Shown piece by piece: positions 27,011 to 35,958 of a stretch of 64,000 bases of DNA; the first letter of the stretch is position 1, and each line of letters starts with the position of its first letter. Position numbers and translations under genes: made by a program. This DNA comes from Rhizobium etli_C (GTDB taxonomy: Bacteria; Pseudomonadota; Alphaproteobacteria; Rhizobiales; Rhizobiaceae), in assembly GCF_014198605.1 (NCBI RefSeq), contig NZ_JACIHU010000001.1. One strand, written 5' to 3'. The notes below the pieces were generated by a model, which worked only from the letters and a program-made list of their open reading frames with translations, searched no databases and was not told the DNA's origin.

Positions 27011-27529
27011 ATGTATACGACGCTTCGCAACCTGTTTGTCGCCGCGCTGGCTGCCGGCCTCATTCCGCATAAAGCGGCCTTGGCGCAGTCTGCGGGCTGC
27101 GCGATATCGCGTGACGCCGACGCCCGTCAGGTGCTGAGCTGCCCCGGCGGCGTCAAGGTGACGGCAGAAGCCGGCGCGTCTTTCCGCCTGACCGACCGCA
27201 ACCGTGACGGCAGTCCCGATTCGGCGTCGCTACGGCGCAAGGCCATTCTCGTCGATGTCGACAGCAGTCAGCACACAGGTGGCTTCCAGGTGGTGACGCC
27301 GCAGGCGATTGCTGCCGTGCGCGGCACGCAGTGGGCTGTCGACGTCGCAGGCGGCAAGACCTCGGTGCTGGTGGTCAGGGGCAGCGTTGCCGTCCGTCGG
27401 CCGGCCGGCGAGCCGGTGGTGCTGTCGCCGGGTGAGGGCGTCGATGTGTCCAGCTCAACCGAACCTCTGGTCGTGCGCCGCTGGCCGGCGCCGCGCGTCG
27501 CAGCCCTTCTTGCCCGCCTCGGCCAATAG
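27011..27529 (+). CDS. Exported FecR-domain protein
   Basis: The 172-residue protein has a signal peptide (about residues 1-25, ending AALAQS) and a FecR-like beta domain: VKVTAEAGASFRLTD, GGFQVVTPQAIAAVRGTQWAVDVAGG and VVRGSVAVRRPAG. This is the free periplasmic form without the anti-sigma membrane helix. It is followed after five bases by the CHASE2 cyclase, a pairing seen repeatedly in Alphaproteobacteria. The FecR part probably touches the periplasmic CHASE2 domain, which is inference. A GGGGGC site precedes the ATG. Confidence 0.8.
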   Translation: MYTTLRNLFVAALAAGLIPHKAALAQSAGCAISRDADARQVLSCPGGVKVTAEAGASFRLTDRNRDGSPDSASLRRKAILVDVDSSQHTGGFQVVTPQAIAAVRGTQWAVDVAGGKTSVLVVRGSVAVRRPAGEPVVLSPGEGVDVSSSTEPLVVRRWPAPRVAALLARLGQ

Positions 27530-27534
27530 CTATC

Positions 27535-29391
27535 ATGAGCCATCGTCTGCTGACCGTGATCGCGCTGCTGTTCGCCGGTCTCTGGGGCGCGGCGCTCGGT
27601 TATCTCAATCTCAACGGCGAGGTCGGCCTTCTCGACCGGATGGAGGCGACGCTTGCGGATATCCGCAGCCTCGTCGTCGGGGCAAGAGAGCCGCCGCCCG
27701 TCGTCTCGATCGTCGCGATCGATGACCGCACCGCCGCCGCCCATGGCTATCCGCTCGACCGGGCGACACTTGCCCGCCTTGTCGGCGCGATCAATGCGGG
27801 CAAGCCGAAAGCCCTGGCGCTCGACATTCTGCTCGTCGATCCCGGGCCGGAAGAGGGTGATGCGGCGCTGACCGCGGCCTTGCGCCAGGGGCCAACCGTC
27901 ATCGCGGGCGCGGCCACCTTTGCGCAAAGCAGGCAGCGGGTCACCAATGCCGCCGAGGATCCGTTGGCCGCCATCCCCGAGGCAAACCAGCTTCTGCTGC
28001 CGCTCCCGCGCTTTGCAGAGGCGGCCGCAGTCGGCATCGTCAATGTCGCGACCGATCAGACCGGCACGCCGCGTTTCATTCCGCTGATATCGCGCAGCGC
28101 CGACCGACTGGATCCGGCTTTTCCGTTGCGTGCCGCCTCGGTGGCGCTCGGCGCCGATCCCAGTATCGAACGCGATGCCGTCATGCTCGGAGCACTGCGT
28201 ATTCCCACGGATATCGGTCAACGCCTGCCGCTGACCTTCTATGGCGGGCGCGGCAGCATCGCCACCTTCAGCGCCGCCGATGCGCTTGACGGCAAGCTGC
28301 CGGTAGCGGCGGTGGCAGGCCGCATCGTTGTCATCGGTTCGACGGTCACCGGCGGCGGCGACGTCTTCCCGACACCGTTCGATCCCGTCATGCCCGGCGT
28401 CGAGGTGATGTCGACGGCAATCACCCACCTCGTCACCGGCGACGGCATGGTGCGCGACCACAGGATGAGGCTAATCGATGCCGGCATTGCCATCGGCCTG
28501 GCGCTCCTGCTCGTTTCGCTGGTGGCTTGGCGGCGCAGTGCTGCGGGCTATCTCATCATGGTGCTGGTGCTGGTGGTCTGGGCCATGCTCAATCTGTCGG
28601 CCTTTGCCCATGGCTATTGGCTGAGTGCGGCGCTGCCGATCGCCGCGGCGCTGCCGCCGGCGTTGATGCTCGGTGCGGCTGAACTCTGGCTCGACCGCGG
28701 CCGCGCCCGCCATTTCGCCGAGCAGAGCGCGCTGCTGCAGCGCATCGAGGCTCCCGGCCTCGGCGAATGGCTGGCACGCCATCCGAATTTTCTTGCCACG
28801 CCGGTGCGTCAGGACGCCGCCGTCATCTTCATCGATCTCTCAGGCTTCACGGGTCTCAGCGAAACGCTCGGACCGGGCAAGGTCAGCGAAGTGCTCAGCG
28901 GCTTCTTCGAAATCATTGACGAAGAGGCCCGCTCTCACGGCGGCGCCATCACCAGCTTCATGGGCGACGGGGCAATGATCCTGTTCGGCCTGCCGCAGCC
29001 GGCCGATGACGATGCCGCCCGCGCCGTCGCCTGCGCGGTCGGTCTCTGCGAGCGTACGCGGACCTGGCTTGGCGCGCATGCGGGCTTTGCCGAGAAGAAG
29101 ATCGGCTTCAAGGTCGGCGCCCATTGCGGCCCGATCGTCGCCTCACGGCTCGGCACCGGCGACCGGCAGCAGATCACGGCGGCGGGCGACACCGTCAATG
29201 TCGGCGCCCGGCTGATGGAAGTCGCTGCCCGCAACGGCGTCGAGCTGGCGCTGAGCGCCGAAATCGTCCGTGCTGCAGGTCCCGACAGCGCACTGCTGCA
29301 GGCCGGCCGGATGGAGGGGCCGTTGGAAACGGAGCTGCGCGGCCGGGCAAGCCATATCGACGCTTGGCTGTGGCGCAGCCGCACGCTTTGA
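27535..29391 (+). CDS. CHASE2-domain class III adenylate/guanylate cyclase
   Basis: The 618-residue membrane sensor has an N-terminal helix (about 5-22), a periplasmic CHASE2 domain (about 30-310, with DIRSLVVGAREPPPVVSIVAIDD and PALALDILLVDPGP-like segments) and three helices (about 315-385). A class III cyclase domain follows (about 430-600). Metal-binding Asp are seen in FIDLSGFTGLSE and FMGDGAMILFG, and the transition-state Asn/Arg in GDTVNVGARLME. The Lys that usually fixes adenine (K-F-I/M-G-D) is Ser here (TSFMGD). The product could be cAMP or cGMP. The gene is an operon partner of the FecR gene. Confidence 0.88.
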   Translation: MSHRLLTVIALLFAGLWGAALGYLNLNGEVGLLDRMEATLADIRSLVVGAREPPPVVSIVAIDDRTAAAHGYPLDRATLARLVGAINAGKPKALALDILLVDPGPEEGDAALTAALRQGPTVIAGAATFAQSRQRVTNAAEDPLAAIPEANQLLLPLPRFAEAAAVGIVNVATDQTGTPRFIPLISRSADRLDPAFPLRAASVALGADPSIERDAVMLGALRIPTDIGQRLPLTFYGGRGSIATFSAADALDGKLPVAAVAGRIVVIGSTVTGGGDVFPTPFDPVMPGVEVMSTAITHLVTGDGMVRDHRMRLIDAGIAIGLALLLVSLVAWRRSAAGYLIMVLVLVVWAMLNLSAFAHGYWLSAALPIAAALPPALMLGAAELWLDRGRARHFAEQSALLQRIEAPGLGEWLARHPNFLATPVRQDAAVIFIDLSGFTGLSETLGPGKVSEVLSGFFEIIDEEARSHGGAITSFMGDGAMILFGLPQPADDDAARAVACAVGLCERTRTWLGAHAGFAEKKIGFKVGAHCGPIVASRLGTGDRQQITAAGDTVNVGARLMEVAARNGVELALSAEIVRAAGPDSALLQAGRMEGPLETELRGRASHIDAWLWRSRTL

Positions 29392-29489
29392 CAATCGCTG
29401 CGGGAGCGGCTAGGAACGGCGCAAATATCCCGCCGGCTGGCTCCGGCCATGGCGCATTTCGCGCCTGACAGCTCCGAAAGATCGAACTC

Positions 29490-31445
29490 ATGACAGAATT
29501 CAACGGCGTCGTTCCGGCGATCGCCAAGGCGTTGCAGAAGCGCGGTTACGCCGAACTCACCCCGGTGCAGAAGTCGATGCTCGATCCTGATCTTGCCGCA
29601 TCCGACGCTCTGGTTTCCGCTCAGACCGGTTCCGGCAAGACTGTCGCCTTCGGGCTGGCGCTGGCGCCGACGCTGCTGGACGGCAGGGAACGCTTCGGCA
29701 ATGCCGGTGCTCCGCTCGCCCTGGTCATCGCCCCGACCCGCGAGCTTGCCCTGCAGGTGAAGCGCGAGCTCGAGTGGCTCTATGAGATGACCGGCGCGGT
29801 GATCGCCAGCTGCGTCGGCGGCATGGACATCCGCAGTGAGCGCCGTTCGCTCGAACGCGGCGCCCATATCGTCGTCGGCACGCCGGGCCGGCTCTGCGAT
29901 CATATCCGCCGCAACGCGCTCGACATGTCGGAACTGAAGGCCGCCGTGCTCGACGAGGCCGACGAAATGCTCGATCTCGGCTTCCGCGAGGATCTGGAAT
30001 TCATTCTCGACTCGGCGCCGGACGAGCGCCGGACGCTAATGTTTTCGGCAACGGTGCCGGCAGCGATCGCCAAGCTTGCCAAGAGCTATCAGCGCGATGC
30101 CGTGCGCGTCAGCACCGCAGCTGAGGATAAGCAGCATGTCGATATCGAATATCGGGCGCTGATGGTGGCTCCGAGCGACCGCGAGAACGCGATCATCAAC
30201 GTGCTGCGTTATTACGAGGCGACCAACGCCATCGTCTTCTGTTCGACGCGCGCCGCCGTCAATCATCTGACCGCGCGCTTCAACAATCGCAATTTTTCGG
30301 TCGTGGCGCTTTCCGGCGAGCTGACGCAGAACGAACGCAGCCATGCGCTGCAGGCGATGCGCGACGGCCGCGCCCGCGTCTGCATCGCGACCGACGTCGC
30401 TGCCCGCGGCATCGATCTGCCGGGCCTCGATCTCGTCATCCATGCCGACCTGCCGACCAATCCGGAAACGCTGCTGCACCGCAGCGGCCGCACCGGCCGG
30501 GCCGGGCGCAAGGGCATCAGCGCCATGATCGTGCCGCTGAATGCACGGCGCAAGGCCGAACGCCTGCTGGAGAATGCCGGTATTTCTGCCGCCTGGGCGC
30601 GGCCGCCGTCGGCCGAGGAGGTGAACGAGCGCGACGACGAACGGCTGCTCGCCGATCCCATCTTCAGCGAAGCGCCGCAGGAGGAAGAACAGGGGCTGGT
30701 GCAGCAGCTTCTTGCGAGCCACGGCGCCGAAAAGCTCGCCGCCGCCTTCCTGCGTCTCTACCGCACCAATCATTCGGCGCCGGAGGATCTGATCGAGGTC
30801 ACCGTGCAGGACGGGGGCAGCCGCAAGCGCCGCGACAATGCCGAGCCATACGCGCCGGCACAGAAGGGACCGCGCGAGGATTTCGGCCCCAGCGCCTGGT
30901 TCTCCGTCTCGGTCGGACGCAAGCAGAATGCCGAGCCGCGCTGGCTGATCCCGATGCTCTGCCGCAACGGCAATGTAACGAAGCGCGAGATCGGCGCGAT
31001 CAAGATGCAGCCCGAGGAAACCTTTGTCGAGATTGCCGCGGCAAGCGCCGACAGCTTCCAGGAGGCGCTCGGACCGAACAAGACGCTCGAACGCGGTATC
31101 CGCGTGACCCGGCTTTCCGGCACTCCGGATTTCAGCCGTGCGGCGGCACAGAAGCCCTATGCCGGCAAGTCGTCGCGTGACGAACGGCCGGGCGATTCCT
31201 TCCGCGACGAGCGGCCGAAGAAGAAGTTCGGCAAGGGTTCGGCCGGAGGTTTCGCCGCAGCTGAAAATGGCGGCCAGGAGCGGCGGGACAGCAAGCCGCG
31301 GAGCAAGAAACCCGGCAAGCCTGGTTTCGAGGGCCCGAAATCCGACAAGCCCAGATTTGACAAGCCGAAATTCGAAGGCGGCAAATATGAGGGCAAAGGC
31401 GGCGGCGGGCCAAAGAACAAATTTTCGAAGAAGAAGCCCAGCTGA
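29490..31445 (+). CDS. DEAD-box RNA helicase (DeaD/CsdA-like)
   Basis: The 651-residue helicase has Q-motif LTPVQKSML, motif I AQTGSGKT, PTRELALQV, DEADEMLDLGF, SAT, and the C-terminal RecA domain with VARGIDLPGLDLVIHAD-like segment and HRSGRTGRAGRKG. A DbpA-type RNA-binding module (about 440-540, including GAIKMQPEETFVEIA) is followed by a low-complexity basic Lys/Gly/Phe tail (KPRFDKPKFEGGKYEGKG). The architecture matches cold-shock/ribosome-assembly helicases of the DeaD branch. It is a single gene downstream of the cyclase. Confidence 0.93.
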   Translation: MTEFNGVVPAIAKALQKRGYAELTPVQKSMLDPDLAASDALVSAQTGSGKTVAFGLALAPTLLDGRERFGNAGAPLALVIAPTRELALQVKRELEWLYEMTGAVIASCVGGMDIRSERRSLERGAHIVVGTPGRLCDHIRRNALDMSELKAAVLDEADEMLDLGFREDLEFILDSAPDERRTLMFSATVPAAIAKLAKSYQRDAVRVSTAAEDKQHVDIEYRALMVAPSDRENAIINVLRYYEATNAIVFCSTRAAVNHLTARFNNRNFSVVALSGELTQNERSHALQAMRDGRARVCIATDVAARGIDLPGLDLVIHADLPTNPETLLHRSGRTGRAGRKGISAMIVPLNARRKAERLLENAGISAAWARPPSAEEVNERDDERLLADPIFSEAPQEEEQGLVQQLLASHGAEKLAAAFLRLYRTNHSAPEDLIEVTVQDGGSRKRRDNAEPYAPAQKGPREDFGPSAWFSVSVGRKQNAEPRWLIPMLCRNGNVTKREIGAIKMQPEETFVEIAAASADSFQEALGPNKTLERGIRVTRLSGTPDFSRAAAQKPYAGKSSRDERPGDSFRDERPKKKFGKGSAGGFAAAENGGQERRDSKPRSKKPGKPGFEGPKSDKPRFDKPKFEGGKYEGKGGGGPKNKFSKKKPS

Positions 31446-31499
31446 TTTCGCAGGCGCCAGCGCCGAATCATTGGATTGCATATCTGGAGCGATGAGACC

Positions 31500-32162
31500 G
31501 TGACGAAACGTTCCGGCACGTCACATCCCGATCCTGCCGCCTTTATCAAGGCCAACCTGTCGATCTCGGCGGTTCCCTCCATCCCCGAGATCCAGATTCA
31601 CACCGCAGGGCCCGCAAGCGGGCTCTGGCGGCTCGCTGGTCGCGGGGAATCCAATCTGCCACCATATTGGGCTTATCCCTGGGCCGGCGGCGTCGTTCTT
31701 GCCCGCCATCTGCTCGACCGGCCGGAGAAGGTCGCCGGCCGCCGCGTCCTCGATCTCGGCGCGGGCTCGGGGCTCGTCGCCATCGCGGCGGCCAAGGCCG
31801 GCGCCGCCGCCGTGACGGCGATTGATGTCGATGCCATTGCCATCGCCGCAATCGGCCTTAACGCGGCACTCAACAGCGTGGACATCGTTGCCGCCGCCGC
31901 CGATATCATCGCGGCACCACCGCCGAAGGAGACCGATCTCCTCGTTGTCGGCGACCTGTTCTACGATCCCGAACTTGCCGTGCGGGTGATGGCTTTCCTG
32001 CGGCGTTGCCAGACCGCCGGCATCGAGGTGCTGATCGGCGATCCCCATCGCGCCTACCTGCCGCAGGGCGCACTTCAGCGAATCGCGACGCATGCGGTTT
32101 TGGATTTTGGCGCTGGGTCCAGCGGCGAGGCGGTGCAGGCGGGCGTTTTTTCCCTTTCCTGA
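31500..32162 (+). CDS. ETFB-type lysine methyltransferase homologue (METTL20-like)
   Basis: The 220-residue SAM-dependent methyltransferase has LPPYWAYPWAGGVVLARHLLD followed by RVLDLGAGSGLVAIAAAKAGA (SAM motif I) and VVGDLFYDPELA. The 'PYWA.PWAGG' and 'GDLFYD' phrases are diagnostic for METTL20/ETFBKMT-like enzymes, which methylate lysines next to the recognition loop of the electron transfer flavoprotein beta subunit. Alphaproteobacterial homologues exist. The GTG start at 31500 is preceded by GGAG (31486-31489). It faces moeA, whose stop lies 18 bases away. Confidence 0.8.
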   Translation: MTKRSGTSHPDPAAFIKANLSISAVPSIPEIQIHTAGPASGLWRLAGRGESNLPPYWAYPWAGGVVLARHLLDRPEKVAGRRVLDLGAGSGLVAIAAAKAGAAAVTAIDVDAIAIAAIGLNAALNSVDIVAAAADIIAAPPPKETDLLVVGDLFYDPELAVRVMAFLRRCQTAGIEVLIGDPHRAYLPQGALQRIATHAVLDFGAGSSGEAVQAGVFSLS

Positions 32163-32179
32163 AGCAGCTGAAGCCTGAA

Positions 32180-33403
32180 CTATACCAGAAGATCCGGCCG
32201 CAACAGCATAACCGGGCAAGGCGCTCCGGCGGGCAGTTCCGGCGCGTGCGGCGGGCGGATGATGAGGCAATCGGCTTGCGCAAACACTTTCATCATCGAG
32301 GAATCCTGCTTGCCGAAAGGTTCGGCCAGCCAGTTTCCGGCGGTGGACTTCGAAAGTTCCGCCCTGATATAATCCTGGCGGTGGTCATTGGCGCGCAGCG
32401 GGACGGCCGCCTCCATCGTCACCTCGCGGCGCACCGGCGGCAGGGAAGCGAGCTTGCGGATCAGCGGTTCCAGGAACAGCAGCGAGCAGACGAGGCTCGA
32501 AACCGGGTTGCCGGGCAGTCCGAGCACATGCGTCTCACCGAAGCTGCCGACCATCAGCGGCTTGCCCGGACGCATGGCAATGCGCCAGAAATCAAGCTGC
32601 ATGCCGGCCTCGATCAGCGTCGCCTGCACCAGATCATGATCGCCGACGGAAGCGCCGCCGAGCGTGACGATGACATCGGCCTTGGCTCCCCGCGCCATAT
32701 CGATCGCCGCGGTGATCCTGGCCTTGTCATCCGGGACGATGCCGAGGTCGAGCACATCGGCGCCGGCCTTGCGGGCGAGGGCTGCGATACCGAACGTATT
32801 GGATGCGATGATCTGTGAAGGGCCGGGCGTGCTTCCGGGCGGCAGCAATTCGTCGCCCGTTGCAAGGATGGCGATCAGCGGGCGCCGGAGAATCTCGACA
32901 TCGGGCCGGTTCATGCCGGCTGCGACGGTCAGCCGCGAGAAATCGAGCACGGTGCCGGCCGAAAGCACGGCTTCGCCTTCGACGAAATCCTGGCCGCGGG
33001 GACGGATATGCTGCCCCTGCCGGACGGGAAAATTGGTTCGAATGCCGCCTTCGACCTTCTCCGCATCCTCCTGCAGCAGGACGCTGTCGGCGCCTGGCGG
33101 AACCGGCGCGCCGGTGAAGATGCGGACGGCTTCTCCGCGGCCGACGGTTCCCTCGAAGCCGTGGCCAGCGGCCGAGGTGCCGATGACCTTCAGCACAGCG
33201 CCCGGCTCCGACGCGTCTTCGCGGCGCAGCGCATAGCCATCCATTGCCGATGCATTGAAGGGTGGCTGTGTCAGGCCCGCCGTGAGATCGACGGCAAGGA
33301 CGCGGCCCTCTGCTTCGGCGAGCGGCAGCGTCTCCGATGCCGCGACCGGCTCTGCCCGAGAGAGCAGGCGGTTCTGTGCCTCGGTGACCGGGAGAAGATT
33401 CAT
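32180..33403 (-). CDS. moeA: Molybdopterin molybdotransferase
   Basis: The 407-residue enzyme inserts molybdate into adenylated molybdopterin. Domains are in the usual order: PFNASAMDGYAL, the Gly-rich GAPVPPGADSV, then the MPT-binding block VIVTLGGASVGDHD and GKPLMVGSFGETHVLGLPGNPVSS. The ATG at 33403 overlaps the moaC stop (ATGA) and has GGAGGCGAG just upstream, so the much longer frame to 33520 is rejected. It is the last gene of the ppiD-trpD-trpC-moaC-moeA series; lexA, which often comes next in rhizobia, is absent here. Confidence 0.95.
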   Translation of the reverse strand: MNLLPVTEAQNRLLSRAEPVAASETLPLAEAEGRVLAVDLTAGLTQPPFNASAMDGYALRREDASEPGAVLKVIGTSAAGHGFEGTVGRGEAVRIFTGAPVPPGADSVLLQEDAEKVEGGIRTNFPVRQGQHIRPRGQDFVEGEAVLSAGTVLDFSRLTVAAGMNRPDVEILRRPLIAILATGDELLPPGSTPGPSQIIASNTFGIAALARKAGADVLDLGIVPDDKARITAAIDMARGAKADVIVTLGGASVGDHDLVQATLIEAGMQLDFWRIAMRPGKPLMVGSFGETHVLGLPGNPVSSLVCSLLFLEPLIRKLASLPPVRREVTMEAAVPLRANDHRQDYIRAELSKSTAGNWLAEPFGKQDSSMMKVFAQADCLIIRPPHAPELPAGAPCPVMLLRPDLLV

Positions 33404-33897
33404 CTCGCCTCCGGATGACGGAAATCGCCGGATTTGCCGCCGGATTTTTCGAGCAGCCGGATGCCGCCGATCTCCATTGCCTTGTCGGCGGCCTTGGCCA
33501 TGTCGTAGATCGTCAGGCACGCGACGGAGACGGCAGTCAGCGCCTCCATCTCAACACCGGTCTTGCCGGTCAGCTTGGCGGTTGCCGTGACGCGCAGGCC
33601 GGGCAGGGCCGCATCTTCCGCAATCTCGACCGTCACCTTCGTCAGCATCAGCGGGTGGCAGAGCGGGATCAGATTGGCGGTCTGTTTGGCGGCCATGATG
33701 CCGGCAAGGCGGGCCGTGCCGATGACATCGCCCTTCTTGGCATTGCCCTGGCGGATGAGCGCGAGCGTTTCCGGCGCCATGATCACATGACCCTCGGCGG
33801 TTGCGACGCGCACGGTTTCGGCCTTGTCGGAAACATCGACCATATGCGCCTCGCCTGACGCGTCGATATGGGTGAGGCCGGGCTTACCGCCGCTCAT
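33400..33897 (-). CDS. moaC: Cyclic pyranopterin monophosphate synthase
   Basis: The 165-residue enzyme makes cPMP from the MoaA product in molybdenum cofactor synthesis. Family signatures are present: MVDVSDKAETVRVA, KGDVIGTARLAGIMAAKQT, LIPLCHPLMLTKV (active His), and VEMEALTAVSVACLTIYDM. It is the middle gene of a tight run: 1 base behind trpC and overlapping moeA by four bases. Confidence 0.97.
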   Translation of the reverse strand: MSGGKPGLTHIDASGEAHMVDVSDKAETVRVATAEGHVIMAPETLALIRQGNAKKGDVIGTARLAGIMAAKQTANLIPLCHPLMLTKVTVEIAEDAALPGLRVTATAKLTGKTGVEMEALTAVSVACLTIYDMAKAADKAMEIGGIRLLEKSGGKSGDFRHPEAR

Positions 33898-33898
33898 C

Positions 33899-34711
33899 TC
33901 ATTCGGCCGCGATTGCCGCTTCGCCGATGAGCAGCGCGCGGGTGGCGGCCGTCACGTCGTCCTTGCGCATCAGGCTTTCGCCGACCAGGAAGGTATTGAG
34001 GCCGGCGGCCTGCAGGCGCTTGCAATCGGCATGGGTGAAGATGCCGCTTTCGCCGACGAGGAGCCGGTCATCAGGAACCATCGAGGCAAGCGTCTCGCTG
34101 ACGGTCAGGCTGACTTCGAAAGTCCTGAGGTTGCGGTTGTTGATGCCGATAAGCGCCGAGGAAAGCTTCAGCGCGCGTTCCATTTCCGGCGCGTCGTGAA
34201 CCTCGACCAGCACATCCATGCCGAGCGAAAAAGCTTCGTCCTGCAGACGCTCCGCCTCGTCATCGGTCAGCGACGCCATGATCAGCAGAATGCAATCGGC
34301 GCCCCAGGCGCGGGCCTCATGGACCTGATAGGTCTCGAACATGAAGTCCTTGCGCAAAGCGGGCAGGGCGCAGACGGCACGCGCCGCCGTCAGGAATCCC
34401 GGCGCCCCCTGAAAGCTTGGCGTATCCGTGAGCACGGAAAGGCAGGCTGCGCCTCCGGCTTCGTAGGCCTTTGCCAGCGCCGGCGGATCGAAATCCGGAC
34501 GAATGAGGCCCTTGGAGGGGCTTGCCTTCTTGATCTCGGCGATCAGGCCGAAACGGCCAGCCTCACGCTTGGCCGTGAGCGCCTGGTAAAAACCGCGCGG
34601 CGCGGACTGCCCGGCCTGCATTGCCTTCAGGTCGGCCAGCGAAACCGTCGCCTTGGCGGCGGCGATTTCCTCACGCTTGTAGAGTTCGATCTTCTTCAGG
34701 ATATCGCTCAT
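33899..34711 (-). CDS. trpC: Indole-3-glycerol phosphate synthase
   Basis: The 270-residue TIM-barrel enzyme closes the indole ring in tryptophan synthesis. Seen motifs are LIAEIKKASPSKGLIRPDFDP (phosphate and Lys), ALRKDFMFETYQVHEARAWGAD, IGINNRNLRTFEV and LLVGESGIFTHADCKRL. It is monofunctional, without TrpF. It lies nine bases after trpD and directly ahead of moaC. Confidence 0.97.
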   Translation of the reverse strand: MSDILKKIELYKREEIAAAKATVSLADLKAMQAGQSAPRGFYQALTAKREAGRFGLIAEIKKASPSKGLIRPDFDPPALAKAYEAGGAACLSVLTDTPSFQGAPGFLTAARAVCALPALRKDFMFETYQVHEARAWGADCILLIMASLTDDEAERLQDEAFSLGMDVLVEVHDAPEMERALKLSSALIGINNRNLRTFEVSLTVSETLASMVPDDRLLVGESGIFTHADCKRLQAAGLNTFLVGESLMRKDDVTAATRALLIGEAAIAAE

Positions 34712-34720
34712 CCGGCAATC

Positions 34721-35737
34721 CTAATCGATATCGTTGGAAACGGCGATGAGTTTGTCGAGAGCGAGCGCCGTGGCGCCGCTATCGAGCGAATGCGCGGCAA
34801 GCGTCATGCCGTCGCGGATCGTTTCGACCTTGCCCGAGATGACGAGCGAGGCGGCGGCATTGGCCAGCGAGACATCGCGGTAGGCATTTTTCGCGCCGCC
34901 AAGAACCTCGCGAAGTGCCGCAGCATTGGCGACACCATCGCCGCCCTTGATATCGGCGAGCACGCAGGGGCTGACGCCGAAATCGGCGGGTGACAGCTCG
35001 AAGGTGCGGATCTTGCCGTCTTCGAGGGCGGCAACCTTGGTGATGCCTGTTGTGGTGATCTCGTCGAGACCATCGCCATGGACCACCCAGACGCATTCGG
35101 AACCGAGATCCCGCATGACTTCGGCCAGCGGCACCAGCCATTGCGGCGAAAAGACGCCCAGCAGCTGGCGGCGGACACCGGCCGGATTGGAGAGCGGCCC
35201 CAGAAGATTGAAGATGGTGCGGGTGCCGAGTTCGACGCGGGACGGGCCGACATGGCGCATGGCGGAATGATGAAGCTGCGCGAACATGAAGCCGACGCTG
35301 GCCTCCGCAATGCAGCGGGAAATGATCTCGGGACCGACATCGATATTGACGCCGAGTGCAGCCAGATTGTCGGCTGCGCCGGATTTCGAGCTCAGCGCCC
35401 GGTTGCCGTGCTTTGCCACCGGCACACCGGCGCCGGCGACGATCAGTGCCGCCAGCGTCGAAATATTGTAGGTGCCGCTGGCATCGCCGCCGGTGCCGAC
35501 AATGTCGATGGCATCGGCCGGCGCCTCGACGGTCAGCATTTTCGACCGCATGGCGGTGACGGCGCCGACGATCTCGTCGACACTTTCGCCGCGCACGCGC
35601 AGCGCCATCAGGAAGCCGCCGATCTGCGAAGGCGTCGCCTGGCCCGACATCAGGATGTCGAAGGCGGCGCGCGCCTCGTCACGCGTCAGCGGCTCGCGGC
35701 TTGCGGCCTTGGCCAGGAACGGCTTCAGATCGGTCAT
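34721..35737 (-). CDS. trpD: Anthranilate phosphoribosyltransferase
   Basis: The 338-residue enzyme joins anthranilate and phosphoribosyl pyrophosphate. It has IVGTGGDASGTYNIST (PRPP loop), KHGNRALSSKSGAADNLAALG, and RTIFNLLGPLSNPAGV. The ATG at 35737 has GGGAGG five bases upstream; four extra codons to 35749 lack a site and lie in the repeat. It does not carry TrpG; trpE(G) lies elsewhere as usual in rhizobia. Confidence 0.96.
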   Translation of the reverse strand: MTDLKPFLAKAASREPLTRDEARAAFDILMSGQATPSQIGGFLMALRVRGESVDEIVGAVTAMRSKMLTVEAPADAIDIVGTGGDASGTYNISTLAALIVAGAGVPVAKHGNRALSSKSGAADNLAALGVNIDVGPEIISRCIAEASVGFMFAQLHHSAMRHVGPSRVELGTRTIFNLLGPLSNPAGVRRQLLGVFSPQWLVPLAEVMRDLGSECVWVVHGDGLDEITTTGITKVAALEDGKIRTFELSPADFGVSPCVLADIKGGDGVANAAALREVLGGAKNAYRDVSLANAAASLVISGKVETIRDGMTLAAHSLDSGATALALDKLIAVSNDID

Positions 35738-35748
35738 AAAACCTCCCA

Positions 35749-35957
35749 AAGCATGACACCGGAGCGGCGTTCGGGGACGTCATGCTCTAACTGTTGAACT
35801 CGACAGGATTCAGATTTAGGCCACCGCGCCTAAAATCATCCTGTTCTAGAGCATGACGCCGAAAAGTGTGAGCGGTTTTCGGACGACATCATGCTCTAAC
35901 TCTTTAATTTAGAACCGGAATCAGATTTTAGGCCGACCGAGCCTAAAATCATCCTGT
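35749..35957 (-). repeat. Rhizobial intergenic repeat, two tandem copies
   Basis: Between ppiD and trpD the unit 'GCATGAC..CCG ... CATGCTCTAA ... TCAGATTTAGGCC ... CCTAAAATCATCCTGTTCTAG' is present twice (about 35752-35847 and 35850-35960, about 100 bases each). Read on the minus strand it contains AAAACCGCTCACACTTTTC between two CATG boxes, as in the copies at 14187 and 51738. The first copy is more diverged. Each copy ends in an inverted repeat around TTAGGCC/GGCCTAA. The element interrupts a co-directional gene pair. Confidence 0.75.
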
Positions 35958-35958
35958 T

